Assembly: GCA_022843785.1 (NCBI GenBank)
Contig: JALHMZ010000010.1
Span: 62,001 to 126,000, forward strand
Direction of reading: 5' to 3'
DNA length: 64,000 nt
DNA from: Nitrospira sp.
GTDB taxonomy: Bacteria; Nitrospirota; Nitrospiria; Nitrospirales; Nitrospiraceae
In this document: positions 38,362 to 46,897 of the stretch, piece after piece
Layout of the letters: each line of letters starts with the position of its first letter
How positions within the stretch are numbered: position 1 is the stretch's first letter
Translations under genes and position numbers: made by a program
Notes under the pieces: model-generated
The model's input: only the letters and a program-made list of their open reading frames with translations
Databases searched by the model: none
What the model was told of the DNA's origin: nothing

Positions 38362-38715
38362 TTACTTTTTAATGTCCAGAATTGCTCCCAACATGGCGTC
38401 CGCCGTTTTGAGTGTTCTCAGGTTTGCTTCAAAGCCGCGTTGCGCCATAATTTGGCTCACAGCTTCCTCTCCCAGATCGACGTTCGAGAGCTCAACTTGT
38501 CTAGGTCCTTGTGCGGTATCCTTGAGCACGGCCGGCCCGGCGGAATCATCCTTCTGGACAACGGGGAGCACGCCTCCTGCGTCGGCTTCGACGAACTCAG
38601 TTCTGGATTTCTTAAATTCATCGGTATTGACGTTCGCCACGTTATGGGCTGAGACTTCCATCTGTTTTGCGTAGGCGGTCAGCCCCGATAAGGCGGTATG
38701 AATTGCAGAGACCAT
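38362..38715 (-). CDS. Flagellar basal-body rod-like protein
   Basis: The 117-residue protein has the N-terminal rod motif IHTALSGLTAYAKQMEVSAHNVANVNTDEFKKS and the C-terminal motif VDLGEEAVSQIMAQRGFEANLRTLKTADAMLGAILDI, both typical of FlgC/FlgE-type axial proteins. The middle is unusually short, as FlgC is about 135-150 residues. No other flagellar genes lie nearby, though they could be elsewhere in the genome. GGAGGT precedes the ATG. Confidence 0.8.
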   Translation of the reverse strand: MVSAIHTALSGLTAYAKQMEVSAHNVANVNTDEFKKSRTEFVEADAGGVLPVVQKDDSAGPAVLKDTAQGPRQVELSNVDLGEEAVSQIMAQRGFEANLRTLKTADAMLGAILDIKK

Positions 38716-38889
38716 ATCGTACCTCCATGTGTGACGGCTGCCTGCTCAGGCTTACTTCAAGAGTAGCAAAAGCCTTACCGTCGCTGGCAGGGAAGGATCG
38801 GCAGGAACCGGCAACAGCGAGCAAGGATGGAGACCGGCCTGGCCAAAATTGGTGGATTCTGACGGAAATTTTCGGTACAGTGCCGGTCC

Positions 38890-39453
38890 ATGGATCGTGG
38901 ACAGGGCTATCAACTCTACAGCGATTTTAACTGTCCCTTTTGCTACGCGTTGCATGAACGATTGCACGATCTGAATGTGATTGAGCGGTGCGAATGGCGC
39001 GGGGTGCAGCATGCGCCGCAGTTGCCTCGTCCCATGAAACCCTGGAGCGGGTCGTTGGGCGCGGAACTCCGGCACGAGGTGTCGGTCGTGCAACGGTTGG
39101 CGCCGGAGGTGCCGATCGCATTGCCGCCTGGGAAGCCGAATACATTGCCGGCTATCGTGCAGGCGGTCGAATTGCTGCGCACGGATCATGCGCAAGGAAT
39201 GGCGTTCGTTCGCGCAGTGTATCGCGCCTTCTGGCGAGATGGGCAGGATATTTCCGATCCGTCGGTCTTGGGCCGGCTGTCAGGCGTAACGCCTCCCAGC
39301 GGTCAGGATAAGAATAGCCATAGGATTTCCCAAGAGTGGGAGTCGGCGTGGCACGGAACAGGCCAGGCCGGTGTTCCATTGATCGTCTCGCCGCAGGGCG
39401 ATCTTCTTGTCGGCTGTGTGCCGGTGGAGCGGGTTCGACGGTTCTTCAGCTGA
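38890..39453 (+). CDS. DsbA-like thioredoxin-fold oxidoreductase
   Basis: The 187-residue protein opens with LYSDFNCPFCYALHERLHDLN, a thioredoxin-fold strand followed by the CPFC active site. A helical insertion comes next (LPAIVQAVELLRTDHAQGMAFVRAVYRAFWRDGQDISDP), then GQAGVPLIVSPQGDLLVGCVP with the cis-Pro motif GVP. This is the DsbA/FrnE/HCCA isomerase layout. No signal peptide is seen, so a cytoplasmic thiol role is likely. Confidence 0.8.
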   Translation: MDRGQGYQLYSDFNCPFCYALHERLHDLNVIERCEWRGVQHAPQLPRPMKPWSGSLGAELRHEVSVVQRLAPEVPIALPPGKPNTLPAIVQAVELLRTDHAQGMAFVRAVYRAFWRDGQDISDPSVLGRLSGVTPPSGQDKNSHRISQEWESAWHGTGQAGVPLIVSPQGDLLVGCVPVERVRRFFS

Positions 39454-39513
39454 CCGAACCTGACGATGCTCGATCTCGATGCCGCGGCGCGCGTGGCGTC
39501 GTCGAACAAGCCG

Positions 39514-40410
39514 TTACCGCCCCATTCGATCTTTGAACGTCAGTTCCGCCACTGCCGACTTATCCAGCTCACCCTTGCCTGCTTGAATTAGGCGCCGATA
39601 CTGACTGAGTGTTGCCTGAGCGATCGGGAGCGAAAGTCCGGTCTCCTTCGCTAAGTCGAGCGCGATCGCAGAGTCTTTTGCGGCGTGAGCGGCCGAAAAG
39701 TAGCACTCGTGCGCCCGGTGCTGCATGTCTTCTCCGTCGGTCTCCAGCACTCGCGAAGCAGCACCAGTTTGGCTGAACACCTCCCGCAGCAGGGTCAGGT
39801 CTATTTCCAAGGCCTCGCCCAGTCCCAACCCTTCGGCCAACGCGGCGGTGTTGCTGTTCATCACCATGTTGACGAGAGCCTTCACTGTCGCGGCCTTTCC
39901 TGCAGGACCGATATAGCGGACGGTTGTGCCCATGGCGTCGAGGAGCGGACTGGCCCGGTCGAAGGCATTCTGTGTACCGCCGCACATGAGATAGAGCGTG
40001 CCGTGACGCGCTTGGGTGATGCTGCCGGCCATACAGGCTTCTATGCTGGCCCCTCCGCGTGCGGCGACCAGTTGCTCGATTTCACGATGAACGTTTGGTG
40101 AGAGCGTCGCGCAATTGATGAATAAGCGGTTGTGCGCATGGGTGAGCAGGGAGGTCTCGTCTTGTTCGGCGAAGATCGCGCGCATGGCCTGATCGTTCGA
40201 CACGGCAGTGATGATGACCGAGGAGGTTTGGGCGACCGCTGCGGGGGTGTGTGTGTGTGTGATGTGGAGTTGTTCAGCCAGGTCCGCCGCTGCAGAAGCG
40301 TGAAGATCAAAGACCGACGTCAGCTCAAAGCCCATCTCGCTCAGGCGGCGCGCCATATTGCCGCCCATGCGTCCTACGCCGACGAATCCGACGCGCAATT
40401 GGTTCTGCAT
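39514..40410 (-). CDS. 3-hydroxyisobutyrate dehydrogenase-like NAD(P) enzyme
   Basis: The 298-residue protein has the Rossmann motif VGFVGVGRMGGNMARRLSEMGF at the N terminus and MAGSITQARHGTLYLMCGG, matching the substrate-binding segment. The catalytic motif GPAGKAATVKALVNMVMNSNTAALAEGL contains the active-site Lys. These enzymes oxidise beta-hydroxyacids or reduce semialdehydes such as succinic or glyoxylic semialdehyde. A GT dinucleotide run encodes HTHTP at about residues 52-56. The substrate is not determined. Confidence 0.9.
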   Translation of the reverse strand: MQNQLRVGFVGVGRMGGNMARRLSEMGFELTSVFDLHASAAADLAEQLHITHTHTPAAVAQTSSVIITAVSNDQAMRAIFAEQDETSLLTHAHNRLFINCATLSPNVHREIEQLVAARGGASIEACMAGSITQARHGTLYLMCGGTQNAFDRASPLLDAMGTTVRYIGPAGKAATVKALVNMVMNSNTAALAEGLGLGEALEIDLTLLREVFSQTGAASRVLETDGEDMQHRAHECYFSAAHAAKDSAIALDLAKETGLSLPIAQATLSQYRRLIQAGKGELDKSAVAELTFKDRMGR

Positions 40411-40584
40411 ACGGGGTCTCCCTCAGAGGTCGCACGGTTAAGGTGCCGTGTCGGGGAGATTGTACACAGATGCGATGGCTTGCGCATCTGCCATGAGGAT
40501 GGCATGAATTTCAATGCCGCGTTACATGATGAGGCATACAGGAAGAGCTGATCGGATTGTGTCAGTGCGCAGGGCGTATCCGCG

Positions 40585-40770
40585 TTATCCCATTGCAGCC
40601 CAGATCTTTTGTGCGTTTTCACCTGTAAAGGTGACATCGTCCTGGGATGAAGAGCTGCGCTCAAAGTAGAGGCGGAGCATGCCTGCGCCAAAATGAGCTT
40701 CTCGAACCAGGTCGAGGTTGATCGCCATCTCACCGGGACGTTCTTCGTTCTTCACTTTAACAAACCGCAT
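40585..40770 (-). CDS. Small conserved-type hypothetical protein
   Basis: The 61-residue ORF has GGAGG eight bases before its ATG. The product (MRFVKVKNEERPGEMAINLD and later LRLYFERSSSSQDDVTFTGE) is a small beta-rich protein ending in a helix. No motif is recognised; the strong ribosome binding site supports translation. Confidence 0.6.
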   Translation of the reverse strand: MRFVKVKNEERPGEMAINLDLVREAHFGAGMLRLYFERSSSSQDDVTFTGENAQKIWAAMG

Positions 40771-40938
40771 GATTCAGTCCTCCATTGAAAATGTCAGGGT
40801 CGATGGCAACCGCGAGGCCGGTCCTCATCCTGCTTTCGGTGTTGCGTAAGCTAAAATAGACAGCCTGCCAAAGCCCGTCAACTGAAACGCGAGTTCTGAT
40901 TGGAGATCTGAGACCGATCGAGTACGGCGCGTTCCAGC

Positions 40939-41664
40939 TCAACGCCGGCCATCGTACCAAACGGATAGGTGTTTCTTATCTGTCAAGGTCCGGCGTCGAT
41001 TGAGCAACATTCGCAGAATTTGTCCGGCAATCTCGCCTGCGGAATAGAGGGATATTTTACGTGGCGAGGTGTCGAGCGGGTGCGCCGTTAGAATCGTGAA
41101 TTCGAGCTGGCGTTGGCGCCCCCATTTTCGTATTCGTTTACTGAGATCGATTTCTTCCAGTGCGTAGAGTTCTTGGCTGAATCCGCCGACTTCCACAAAG
41201 GCATCCCGGCGGCATACAAACAGGGCGCCGGCGGCCCAGTGAAGCAGGATTGATATTTGTGTCCAGAATCGCAAGATTCCATCTGCCCACCAGGGCAATC
41301 CCGGCATGGAGAGCGTACTGCCACAACCCACGTAGGTCTTGGACTTTATGACATGTAGAATGTCGTCCAGTAATTCAGGACTGAGCATACTGTCGGCATC
41401 CAGAAACAGCAGCCAGTCACCGGTTGCTACAGCCGCTCCGGCATTGCGGGCCCGACCGATCTGATTGATCGGCTCAAACACCACCTGTGCCCCTGCTTGT
41501 GTGGCCAGGTAGGCGGTGCTGTCGGTGGAATTATTGTCGGCCACAATAAGTTCCCCTGTGACGCCGGAAGCGGAGTGCGCGGTCAGTGCATCGGTTACGG
41601 ATCGAAGACAGCGTTCTATCAGCTGCGCTTCATTGTATGCTGGAATGATGATGGAGAGACGCAT
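40939..41664 (-). CDS. Family 2 glycosyltransferase
   Basis: The 241-residue protein has SIIIPAYNEAQLIERCLRSV at its start, ELIVADNNSTDSTAYLA, the catalytic DADSMLSPELLDDI (DxD-like) and ALEEIDLSKRIRKWGRQ (the base-containing ED motif). It is a single GT-A domain without clear membrane anchors. It would transfer a sugar from a nucleotide sugar to an unknown acceptor, in the cytoplasm or at the inner membrane. Confidence 0.9.
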   Translation of the reverse strand: MRLSIIIPAYNEAQLIERCLRSVTDALTAHSASGVTGELIVADNNSTDSTAYLATQAGAQVVFEPINQIGRARNAGAAVATGDWLLFLDADSMLSPELLDDILHVIKSKTYVGCGSTLSMPGLPWWADGILRFWTQISILLHWAAGALFVCRRDAFVEVGGFSQELYALEEIDLSKRIRKWGRQRQLEFTILTAHPLDTSPRKISLYSAGEIAGQILRMLLNRRRTLTDKKHLSVWYDGRR

Positions 41665-41802
41665 GGTGCTATGGAGCCCGGTGATCCTTCCGAGTATAGC
41701 GCTTCTGACAGCCTCTTGATGATGCCATAGTTGCCATGGACAGGGCTATTGAGACAGGATATAGGATGGGCTGTTGTACACGACATCACCAGGAGGGATT
41801 GT

Positions 41803-42552
41803 ATGCCGAAACGAGTGCGGACCGGACTGACGCGCAGCGATATTCTGGACCGATACATCGAACGGTTTAAGCAGCTGTTGGTAAAGTTCCAGCCATTTTT
41901 GTCTCGCAAACGCGGTGGTGTGTCGCTGGAGGACTTCGACGAGGCTGCAGAGGAATTGATCGGACAAGTGTTCGGCGCGGCGTCGAATGAAGCCGAGGCG
42001 TACGTGTATGCGAAGACCGGCGAGTCAGCCCTAGTACCCGAAGAAGCGCAAGAGAGTGGGACACACAATGTCGAGCGCGAGAGCCTTCACCAGCGCCGGC
42101 AGGTGCTTGAAAGTTGCCTGGCTGATTTGGAGATGCGCCGGCGTGTGCAAGTATCCCGCGAAGGTAAGCACGGACTCAAGGCAATGGTTGAGCACTATAT
42201 GTCGCGGGACGTGCGAAGCATCCACCAGGCTGCGACGATCAAGGAGGCCGGTCGTCTGCTGTTGAAATACAAGGTGGGCTCATTGATGGTGGACGATGGC
42301 TCCCGCTACATCGGGATCGTCACCGATTCCGATCTCAGCCGGAAAGCTGTGGCCAAGGGGCTGGACCCCAATAGCACCACAGTCATGACTTGCATGAGCA
42401 AGGCGGTGACGACGATTGAGGAAGACGAGCCGGTCTCAGAGGCCATGGCCCTTATGAAGAAACTGGGTATCCGGCATGTCCCTGTCACCGCCGACGGTAC
42501 CATCATCGGCGTGCTGTCCGTGGCGGACTTGCTCCGGGCGCTTACGGAATAG
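41803..42552 (+). CDS. CBS domain protein
   Basis: The ATG at 41803 is chosen for its AGGAGG site. The 249-residue product has an N-terminal helical part of about 125 residues without known motifs and then two CBS domains: MSRDVRSIHQAATIKEAGRLLLKYKVGSLMVDDGSRYIGIVTDSDLSRKAV and MTCMSKAVTTIEEDEPVSEAMALMKKLGIRHVPVTADGTIIGVLSVADLL. CBS pairs bind adenine nucleotides and regulate partner proteins. The partner here is unknown. Confidence 0.85.
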   Translation: MPKRVRTGLTRSDILDRYIERFKQLLVKFQPFLSRKRGGVSLEDFDEAAEELIGQVFGAASNEAEAYVYAKTGESALVPEEAQESGTHNVERESLHQRRQVLESCLADLEMRRRVQVSREGKHGLKAMVEHYMSRDVRSIHQAATIKEAGRLLLKYKVGSLMVDDGSRYIGIVTDSDLSRKAVAKGLDPNSTTVMTCMSKAVTTIEEDEPVSEAMALMKKLGIRHVPVTADGTIIGVLSVADLLRALTE

Positions 42553-42612
42553 CTATCGGTTTAGTCTTATCCGAGGCGGGGGGCTGGTAAAGCCCATCTG
42601 AAGAGGCGTCGG

Positions 42613-42651
42613 GACAGGCGACACAGGCATTGACTGCCTGTGTCGCCTGTC
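42613..42651. terminator. Intrinsic terminator between CBS and Rh genes
   Basis: A perfect 17-base stem, from GACAGGCGACACAGGCA (42613-42629) to TGCCTGTGTCGCCTGTC (42635-42651), with a five-base loop is followed by TTTTT. It ends the CBS transcript and can also stop convergent transcription of the transporter gene. Confidence 0.95.
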
Positions 42652-42674
42652 TTTTTGTGCGTTAACTCCAGGTC

Positions 42675-43862
42675 CTAATGTCCGCCTCCGGGCCCTTCGA
42701 CATGGGTAAATTCCGGCGCGTCTTCATAGGGATGTTCGACCGTACCAGTGGCTTTGAGCACTGTGCCGACGACCAACCCGCCGACTATCGCGATGGCGAG
42801 AGAGATGCCGATGCCCGCAATTTGTGCGCCGGCAACTCCGGGAACAATAACCATCGCGCTGAGTCCGCCCAATAGTCCAGGCATCCCATGGAGATTGTGG
42901 ACGCCGCAGGTGTCGACCAGCTTGATCTTAGATTCCAGTATGGGCTGAATAAACACATATCCGATAACGGAGAGAATGCCGGCGAGTACCCCGATCGTGA
43001 ATGCGCCGGTCGGTCCCACGACATTACAGGTTGAGCCGATGGAGACTCCGCCTGCCAGAGCGGCATTGGCCATATCCATCATTGATGTTTTCCCTTTATG
43101 CAGATAGGTGCTCAGGAAATAGGTGGCGAGAGTGGCGCCGCTTAAGGACAAGAGGGTATTCACAATAGTTTGCGGCATTTCTTCAAACGGCACAATCGCA
43201 GTGGCAAAACTCGGCCAGAACAGCCACAGCACCATCGAGCCGAGCATTGAGAAACGGTCGGACGTCGGGTCGGATTCGATCGGCTGGCTGCGTTGCTGCG
43301 CGGTGGTCAGGACGAGGGACGCCGCAAGTCCGAAATAGGCGCCGAATGCGTGAATGACGATCGAGCCCGCGGAATCCTGGAAGCCTTTGGTAAGCCCCGA
43401 TCCATTGTCCAGCACCAGCCACTCGTTGAGCGCATACAGGGGCACCAGCAAGAGTGTGAGTAGGGCGTACTGAAAGACACGCAACCGCCCAAGCACCGCG
43501 CCCATCGCGATCAAGGTCGTCGCGACGGAAAACTCGGCCAGCATCAGTGTTTCCACCGAATGTGGTTTGAGCGCATGGCCGACCACTCCATTGGCTCGTA
43601 AAAATATATAGAGGGGGAGTCCTGTTGCAACCACCAGGTATGTACCGGTGGTTGCGCCGAAGCCATAGCGTCGGACGAATACCATCAAAAATCCGAATCC
43701 CACCACCAGCATAGCCAGGATGTGGATCGAGTAGTTATATTGTGCGACCAGGCGTGCTTCGTTGATGCCGCCCGTAGGTTCTGAAGCGCTCGCCCAACTG
43801 CTGAAGCATAAAACCAGCAGACTGACCACACCGAGTGCCTTTACACAGACGGCATGCCTCAT
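42675..43862 (-). CDS. Rh-type ammonium transporter
   Basis: The 395-residue membrane protein has a signal-like N terminus and about eleven helices. The pore His residues are visible in SAGSIVIHAFGAYFGLAASL and DTCGVHNLHGMPGLLGGLSAM. Several segments are closer to Rh proteins than to AmtB: RFSMLGSMVLWLFWPSFATAI, STYLHKGKTSMMDMANAALAGGVSIG and PTGAFTIGVLAG. It conducts ammonia/ammonium across the inner membrane. Rh transporters are a marker of clade A comammox Nitrospira and of beta-proteobacterial ammonia oxidisers. Confidence 0.85.
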   Translation of the reverse strand: MRHAVCVKALGVVSLLVLCFSSWASASEPTGGINEARLVAQYNYSIHILAMLVVGFGFLMVFVRRYGFGATTGTYLVVATGLPLYIFLRANGVVGHALKPHSVETLMLAEFSVATTLIAMGAVLGRLRVFQYALLTLLLVPLYALNEWLVLDNGSGLTKGFQDSAGSIVIHAFGAYFGLAASLVLTTAQQRSQPIESDPTSDRFSMLGSMVLWLFWPSFATAIVPFEEMPQTIVNTLLSLSGATLATYFLSTYLHKGKTSMMDMANAALAGGVSIGSTCNVVGPTGAFTIGVLAGILSVIGYVFIQPILESKIKLVDTCGVHNLHGMPGLLGGLSAMVIVPGVAGAQIAGIGISLAIAIVGGLVVGTVLKATGTVEHPYEDAPEFTHVEGPGGGH

Positions 43863-44062
43863 GTCGATCCTCCTTATATAGGCTAGGCGCGGGTGGGGAT
43901 GCTAAACGGACGCGAGTGTACTCCACTGTTTGTGAATATGAAATGGGCAATCAAACGGGAAAGACAAAAGTCAGAGAAATGGCCGAGGCAGGAGTCGATA
44001 CTGATCCACACACGCTGCAGTCGGCGTCCAATCGGGATCATGTACAGGAGGACCGTCAGGCA

Positions 44063-44554
44063 TTACCTGGGTAATGCCTGGTGATCGCTCTTGCGTCTGC
44101 GGTTCTGGCTTCCTACGCGGTTGCGCTCTTGGTCGTAGCCGACGGCGGCGTAGTATAGCGCACGATCGAAGAAGTGATCGAGCATCTGGAGCAACTCCAG
44201 CTTCCCGTTTAATTCCATTGCATTATCGGCAAGACCTTCACGATCGATAAAAGCACGCACATGTTCCTTGGTGGCGGTAATAGCCCAGAAGAAGTGGCTA
44301 TAGCCGACGCCCTGTTGGACACGTGTCGCTCCCAGCTCAGTGTAACGCCGGGCCAACTGGTCTTCGGTTTTATGCAGCAGCCAGTCGCTCAGATTGCGGT
44401 AGATCTCGCGGGTCCGGGCTTCAAGTTCGTCCGAAGGGACCTTGCGCAAATCACTACATTGGGGGGCGCTCCATACTTTCTCGCTAAGCTCGCGGGAAAG
44501 GTCTTCAGCGTGTTTCTCGATGAGCTGAATGAGTCGGACAGCCAATGCCGGCAT
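44063..44554 (-). CDS. RsbRD N-terminal-like protein
   Basis: The start at 44554 follows GGAGGT. The 163-residue helical protein reads LAVRLIQLIEKHAEDLSRELSEKVWSAPQCSDLRKVPSDELEARTREIYRNLSDWL and QQGVGYSHFFWAITATKEHVRAFIDREG. This is the pattern of RsbRD/sensor N-terminal four-helix domains (W....R......L......R..YR.L..WL). It has no output domain of its own, so it may work as a stand-alone sensor or adapter. Confidence 0.65.
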   Translation of the reverse strand: MPALAVRLIQLIEKHAEDLSRELSEKVWSAPQCSDLRKVPSDELEARTREIYRNLSDWLLHKTEDQLARRYTELGATRVQQGVGYSHFFWAITATKEHVRAFIDREGLADNAMELNGKLELLQMLDHFFDRALYYAAVGYDQERNRVGSQNRRRKSDHQALPR

Positions 44555-44759
44555 GGGGTACCTCCATGTAGGGGTGAGCGGTGGCCGATTGTAGCTCTCC
44601 CCTCTGGTAGAACGCAAGCCGACCGATCTCTATTTATTGGGAGAGCCGCAGATCTCAGTAGGGGAAGTTCCCGCTGGAAATGAGAATGTGCTGGAGTTAT
44701 TGATAGGTTATCGATGGAACTGAGGTGTCGGGAGTAACTGGCATGACAGGAGGTGGAAT

Positions 44760-44921
44760 ATGGCGTATCCAACCAATTCCGTCATGGCGCGGATTCTGTG
44801 GTGTCGAAGACAGAAAAGGCGGGCGAATGGGCGGCTTGATTTAGAAGAATGGGCTGCTGACGAAGAGGGCCTCCGAGACGCGCTTCGCAATCAAGATCAC
44901 TCCCATCAATATCGATGGTAG
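44760..44921 (+). CDS. Short ORF with strong ribosome binding site
   Basis: AGGAGG six bases before the ATG supports a 53-residue product, MAYPTNSVMARILWCRRQKR followed by RANGRLDLEEWAADEEGLRD, ending at TAG 44919-44921. It has a basic first half and an acidic helix in the second. No family is recognised, and the sequence downstream in another frame may be a broken extension. It is too short to be sure. Confidence 0.4.
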   Translation: MAYPTNSVMARILWCRRQKRRANGRLDLEEWAADEEGLRDALRNQDHSHQYRW

Positions 44922-45435
44922 TCCGCCCGAGGTGTTCATGCGGTATGCGATAGGGCTTCAGGATGGGCGTGTGTTGCTTCGCATCGGCGCCGTCGGACTC
45001 CAGTTCAGATTGCCTGGAAGGTCGCTTAGCCCGCATGACGTGCGTTTCTCGTGAGGTGTATCAGGTATCTCGCAAGCGACAATCAGACGTGCTTTTTCCG
45101 TCCTGAGTCTCGTGCTTCAAAACGATGAATTTCCATGCGATGTGGTAGTTGTCCGAGTTTGAGGTATCGCGTGTTGCCACGCGCAGGGGTATATTCACCA
45201 AGCCGATCATCAGTGAATCTGGTGGTCTCGCTCAAACCAGACTCGCAGTTGATTGATCCAAAGTGAGAAGCACTGAGGAATTGAGTGAGGTAGGCGGTTT
45301 CTTATTCCTTCGCGGGGTGACGTTCCCCTCTCACGGGGTATGGTCGTGATTGGGTTGTTCCTGTAACCTTCTAAGAGCGAATCGGAATGTTGAAATATTG
45401 AATTGATTCGAAAAAAACTGGAGCGTGACACTAGG
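44922..45435. other. Gap before the PilZ gene
   Basis: About 510 bases without a convincing gene. A reading-frame piece at about 44890-45054 reads FAIKITPINIDGSPPEVFMR and on to RFS and could be the frameshifted remainder of the upstream short ORF. The rest is unremarkable. Confidence 0.4.
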
Positions 45436-45837
45436 ATGAAACCCACTATGAGCAATCGAAAATCTTACGAGCCCATCGATAACCGGTTCGCTGAACGAGT
45501 GGTTATCACTTGCCGAGTACGTTATGCCGGTGAAATCTCGACGCAGCCTCACCAGGGAGAGGGACTGACCAAGAATTTGTCCGTGTCCGGATGTAAAATC
45601 ATCAGCGACAGTCCTGTGGCGCGTGGAACCTTGTTAACTCTCACGATTGCACTTCCCGACGAATTGCCACCGCTCGTAGTGACTTCCGCGCATGTGGTCT
45701 GGGTGTCTGGCTGTCAGTCATCCATTCGATTTATGCGTCTGAGTGAGGAGCAGCGGAAGCGGATTCAATCTTTCATTTGGAAGAGTATCTCTCGCGATTC
45801 TCTGAGTGATAATCGGACTCGATTTCGACTTGTCTAG
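45436..45837 (+). CDS. PilZ domain protein
   Basis: The product from ATG 45436 is 133 residues (45403 and 45448 are alternative starts; no strong site decides). It contains a PilZ domain: NRFAERVVITCRVRY with the RxxxR-type motif, then TKNLSVSGCKIISDSPV with the (D/N)xSxxG motif, and VWVSGCQSSIRFMRLSEEQRKRIQSFI at the end. PilZ proteins bind cyclic di-GMP and regulate surface or motility functions. An HD-GYP protein is encoded 7 kb away. Confidence 0.8.
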   Translation: MKPTMSNRKSYEPIDNRFAERVVITCRVRYAGEISTQPHQGEGLTKNLSVSGCKIISDSPVARGTLLTLTIALPDELPPLVVTSAHVVWVSGCQSSIRFMRLSEEQRKRIQSFIWKSISRDSLSDNRTRFRLV

Positions 45838-45901
45838 ACAGCGTATTCGTGAGCTGGCGCCTCGCTCCCATTACATCTCACCCGCATGACCGAGGTGACA
45901 G

Positions 45902-46879
45902 CTATCGTTGAACCTTGAGTACAGGCCCAACCGCTAGCCAAGCCGCCGGGCCTAATGCAGCGTGATGCGGCAAGTGCGCGGTATACCAGAAGACGATGTT
46001 CTTTTCTTGAACGCTTTCTCCGTTGTCATATTCCAAATCCCCTCCGGCCCCAAACGGCCACCCCGTATCCTCTTCAGCCGTATAGCGCCGCACGCTTACG
46101 TCTCGACTCGAAAAACCTGATTGCGGTTCTCCGTCGTTCATCAAGGGGGGATAGCCGTCGCCTGGTAATACCCACAACCCATGGCCCGTCTGGCTGTCAC
46201 GGACGAACCATCGCCGGTTCTTGGGTGGATTCTTCAGGGCATCCACCTCGATGGTGTATTTACGCCATCCGGGCCCCCAGCCCTGATTCGCCGCGCCATC
46301 CGTGTACTCGAACACTTGATCACCGTCGTCACCGGCAACACCAAAATCAAGCCGCCAGTAGGGGTGGTGTTGGTGTGTTGTATTACACGACAGGCCCCGG
46401 CTCTGCAGAACCGGGCGAATCTCGCCCAGCTCATTCAGATACCAGGCGTGATAGAGATGGTACTCGCCGATCCTTGCATAGACTCCGACTTCAAGCCATT
46501 TGACGCCGCCGCTGTTGTAGGTCTGGACACAGACTCTTGAGTTTCCGCAGGAGGGGATAGGGTCTAAATGTTTCCATGTGATTCGGTCTTGAAACGGACC
46601 GCAGCGTCCGGTCGATCGTCCAATTCCAAGCCAGCTGTAGGGGTGATACCAAGGCCATTCCCGCTCATACTTTACTTTGATAACCGGGAGGCTGGCTTTG
46701 GACAGGACCAGTTCGCCGTCATATTTCACGTCGGACAGGATCAGGCTTTCGTTGTCGGCGACTTCCCAGTCGAGTGTCCATTTATCCCATGCGACCGAAC
46801 CGGCGCGGGGCTCGGCAAAGGCTGGGGCCGCCATACCAAAAGCCGTACAGAGGCAGATTACAACAAATGCCGTGCGCAT
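45902..46879 (-). CDS. Secreted copper-amine-oxidase-like protein
   Basis: The 325-residue protein has a signal peptide (VICLCTAFGMAAPAFA). The mature part shows copper amine oxidase features: GEYHLYHAWYLNELGEIRPVLQSRGL aligns with the cofactor-Tyr strand, and THQHHPYWRLDFGVAGDDGDQVFEYTD matches the copper-ligand HxH and RLD motif. A late LPHHAAL could give the third His. The cofactor motif NY(D/E)Y is replaced by EYHL, and the protein is only about half the usual length. It may be a catalytically altered relative. Confidence 0.6.
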   Translation of the reverse strand: MRTAFVVICLCTAFGMAAPAFAEPRAGSVAWDKWTLDWEVADNESLILSDVKYDGELVLSKASLPVIKVKYEREWPWYHPYSWLGIGRSTGRCGPFQDRITWKHLDPIPSCGNSRVCVQTYNSGGVKWLEVGVYARIGEYHLYHAWYLNELGEIRPVLQSRGLSCNTTHQHHPYWRLDFGVAGDDGDQVFEYTDGAANQGWGPGWRKYTIEVDALKNPPKNRRWFVRDSQTGHGLWVLPGDGYPPLMNDGEPQSGFSSRDVSVRRYTAEEDTGWPFGAGGDLEYDNGESVQEKNIVFWYTAHLPHHAALGPAAWLAVGPVLKVQR

Positions 46880-46897
46880 GTGGCGCCCTCCTTTTCC

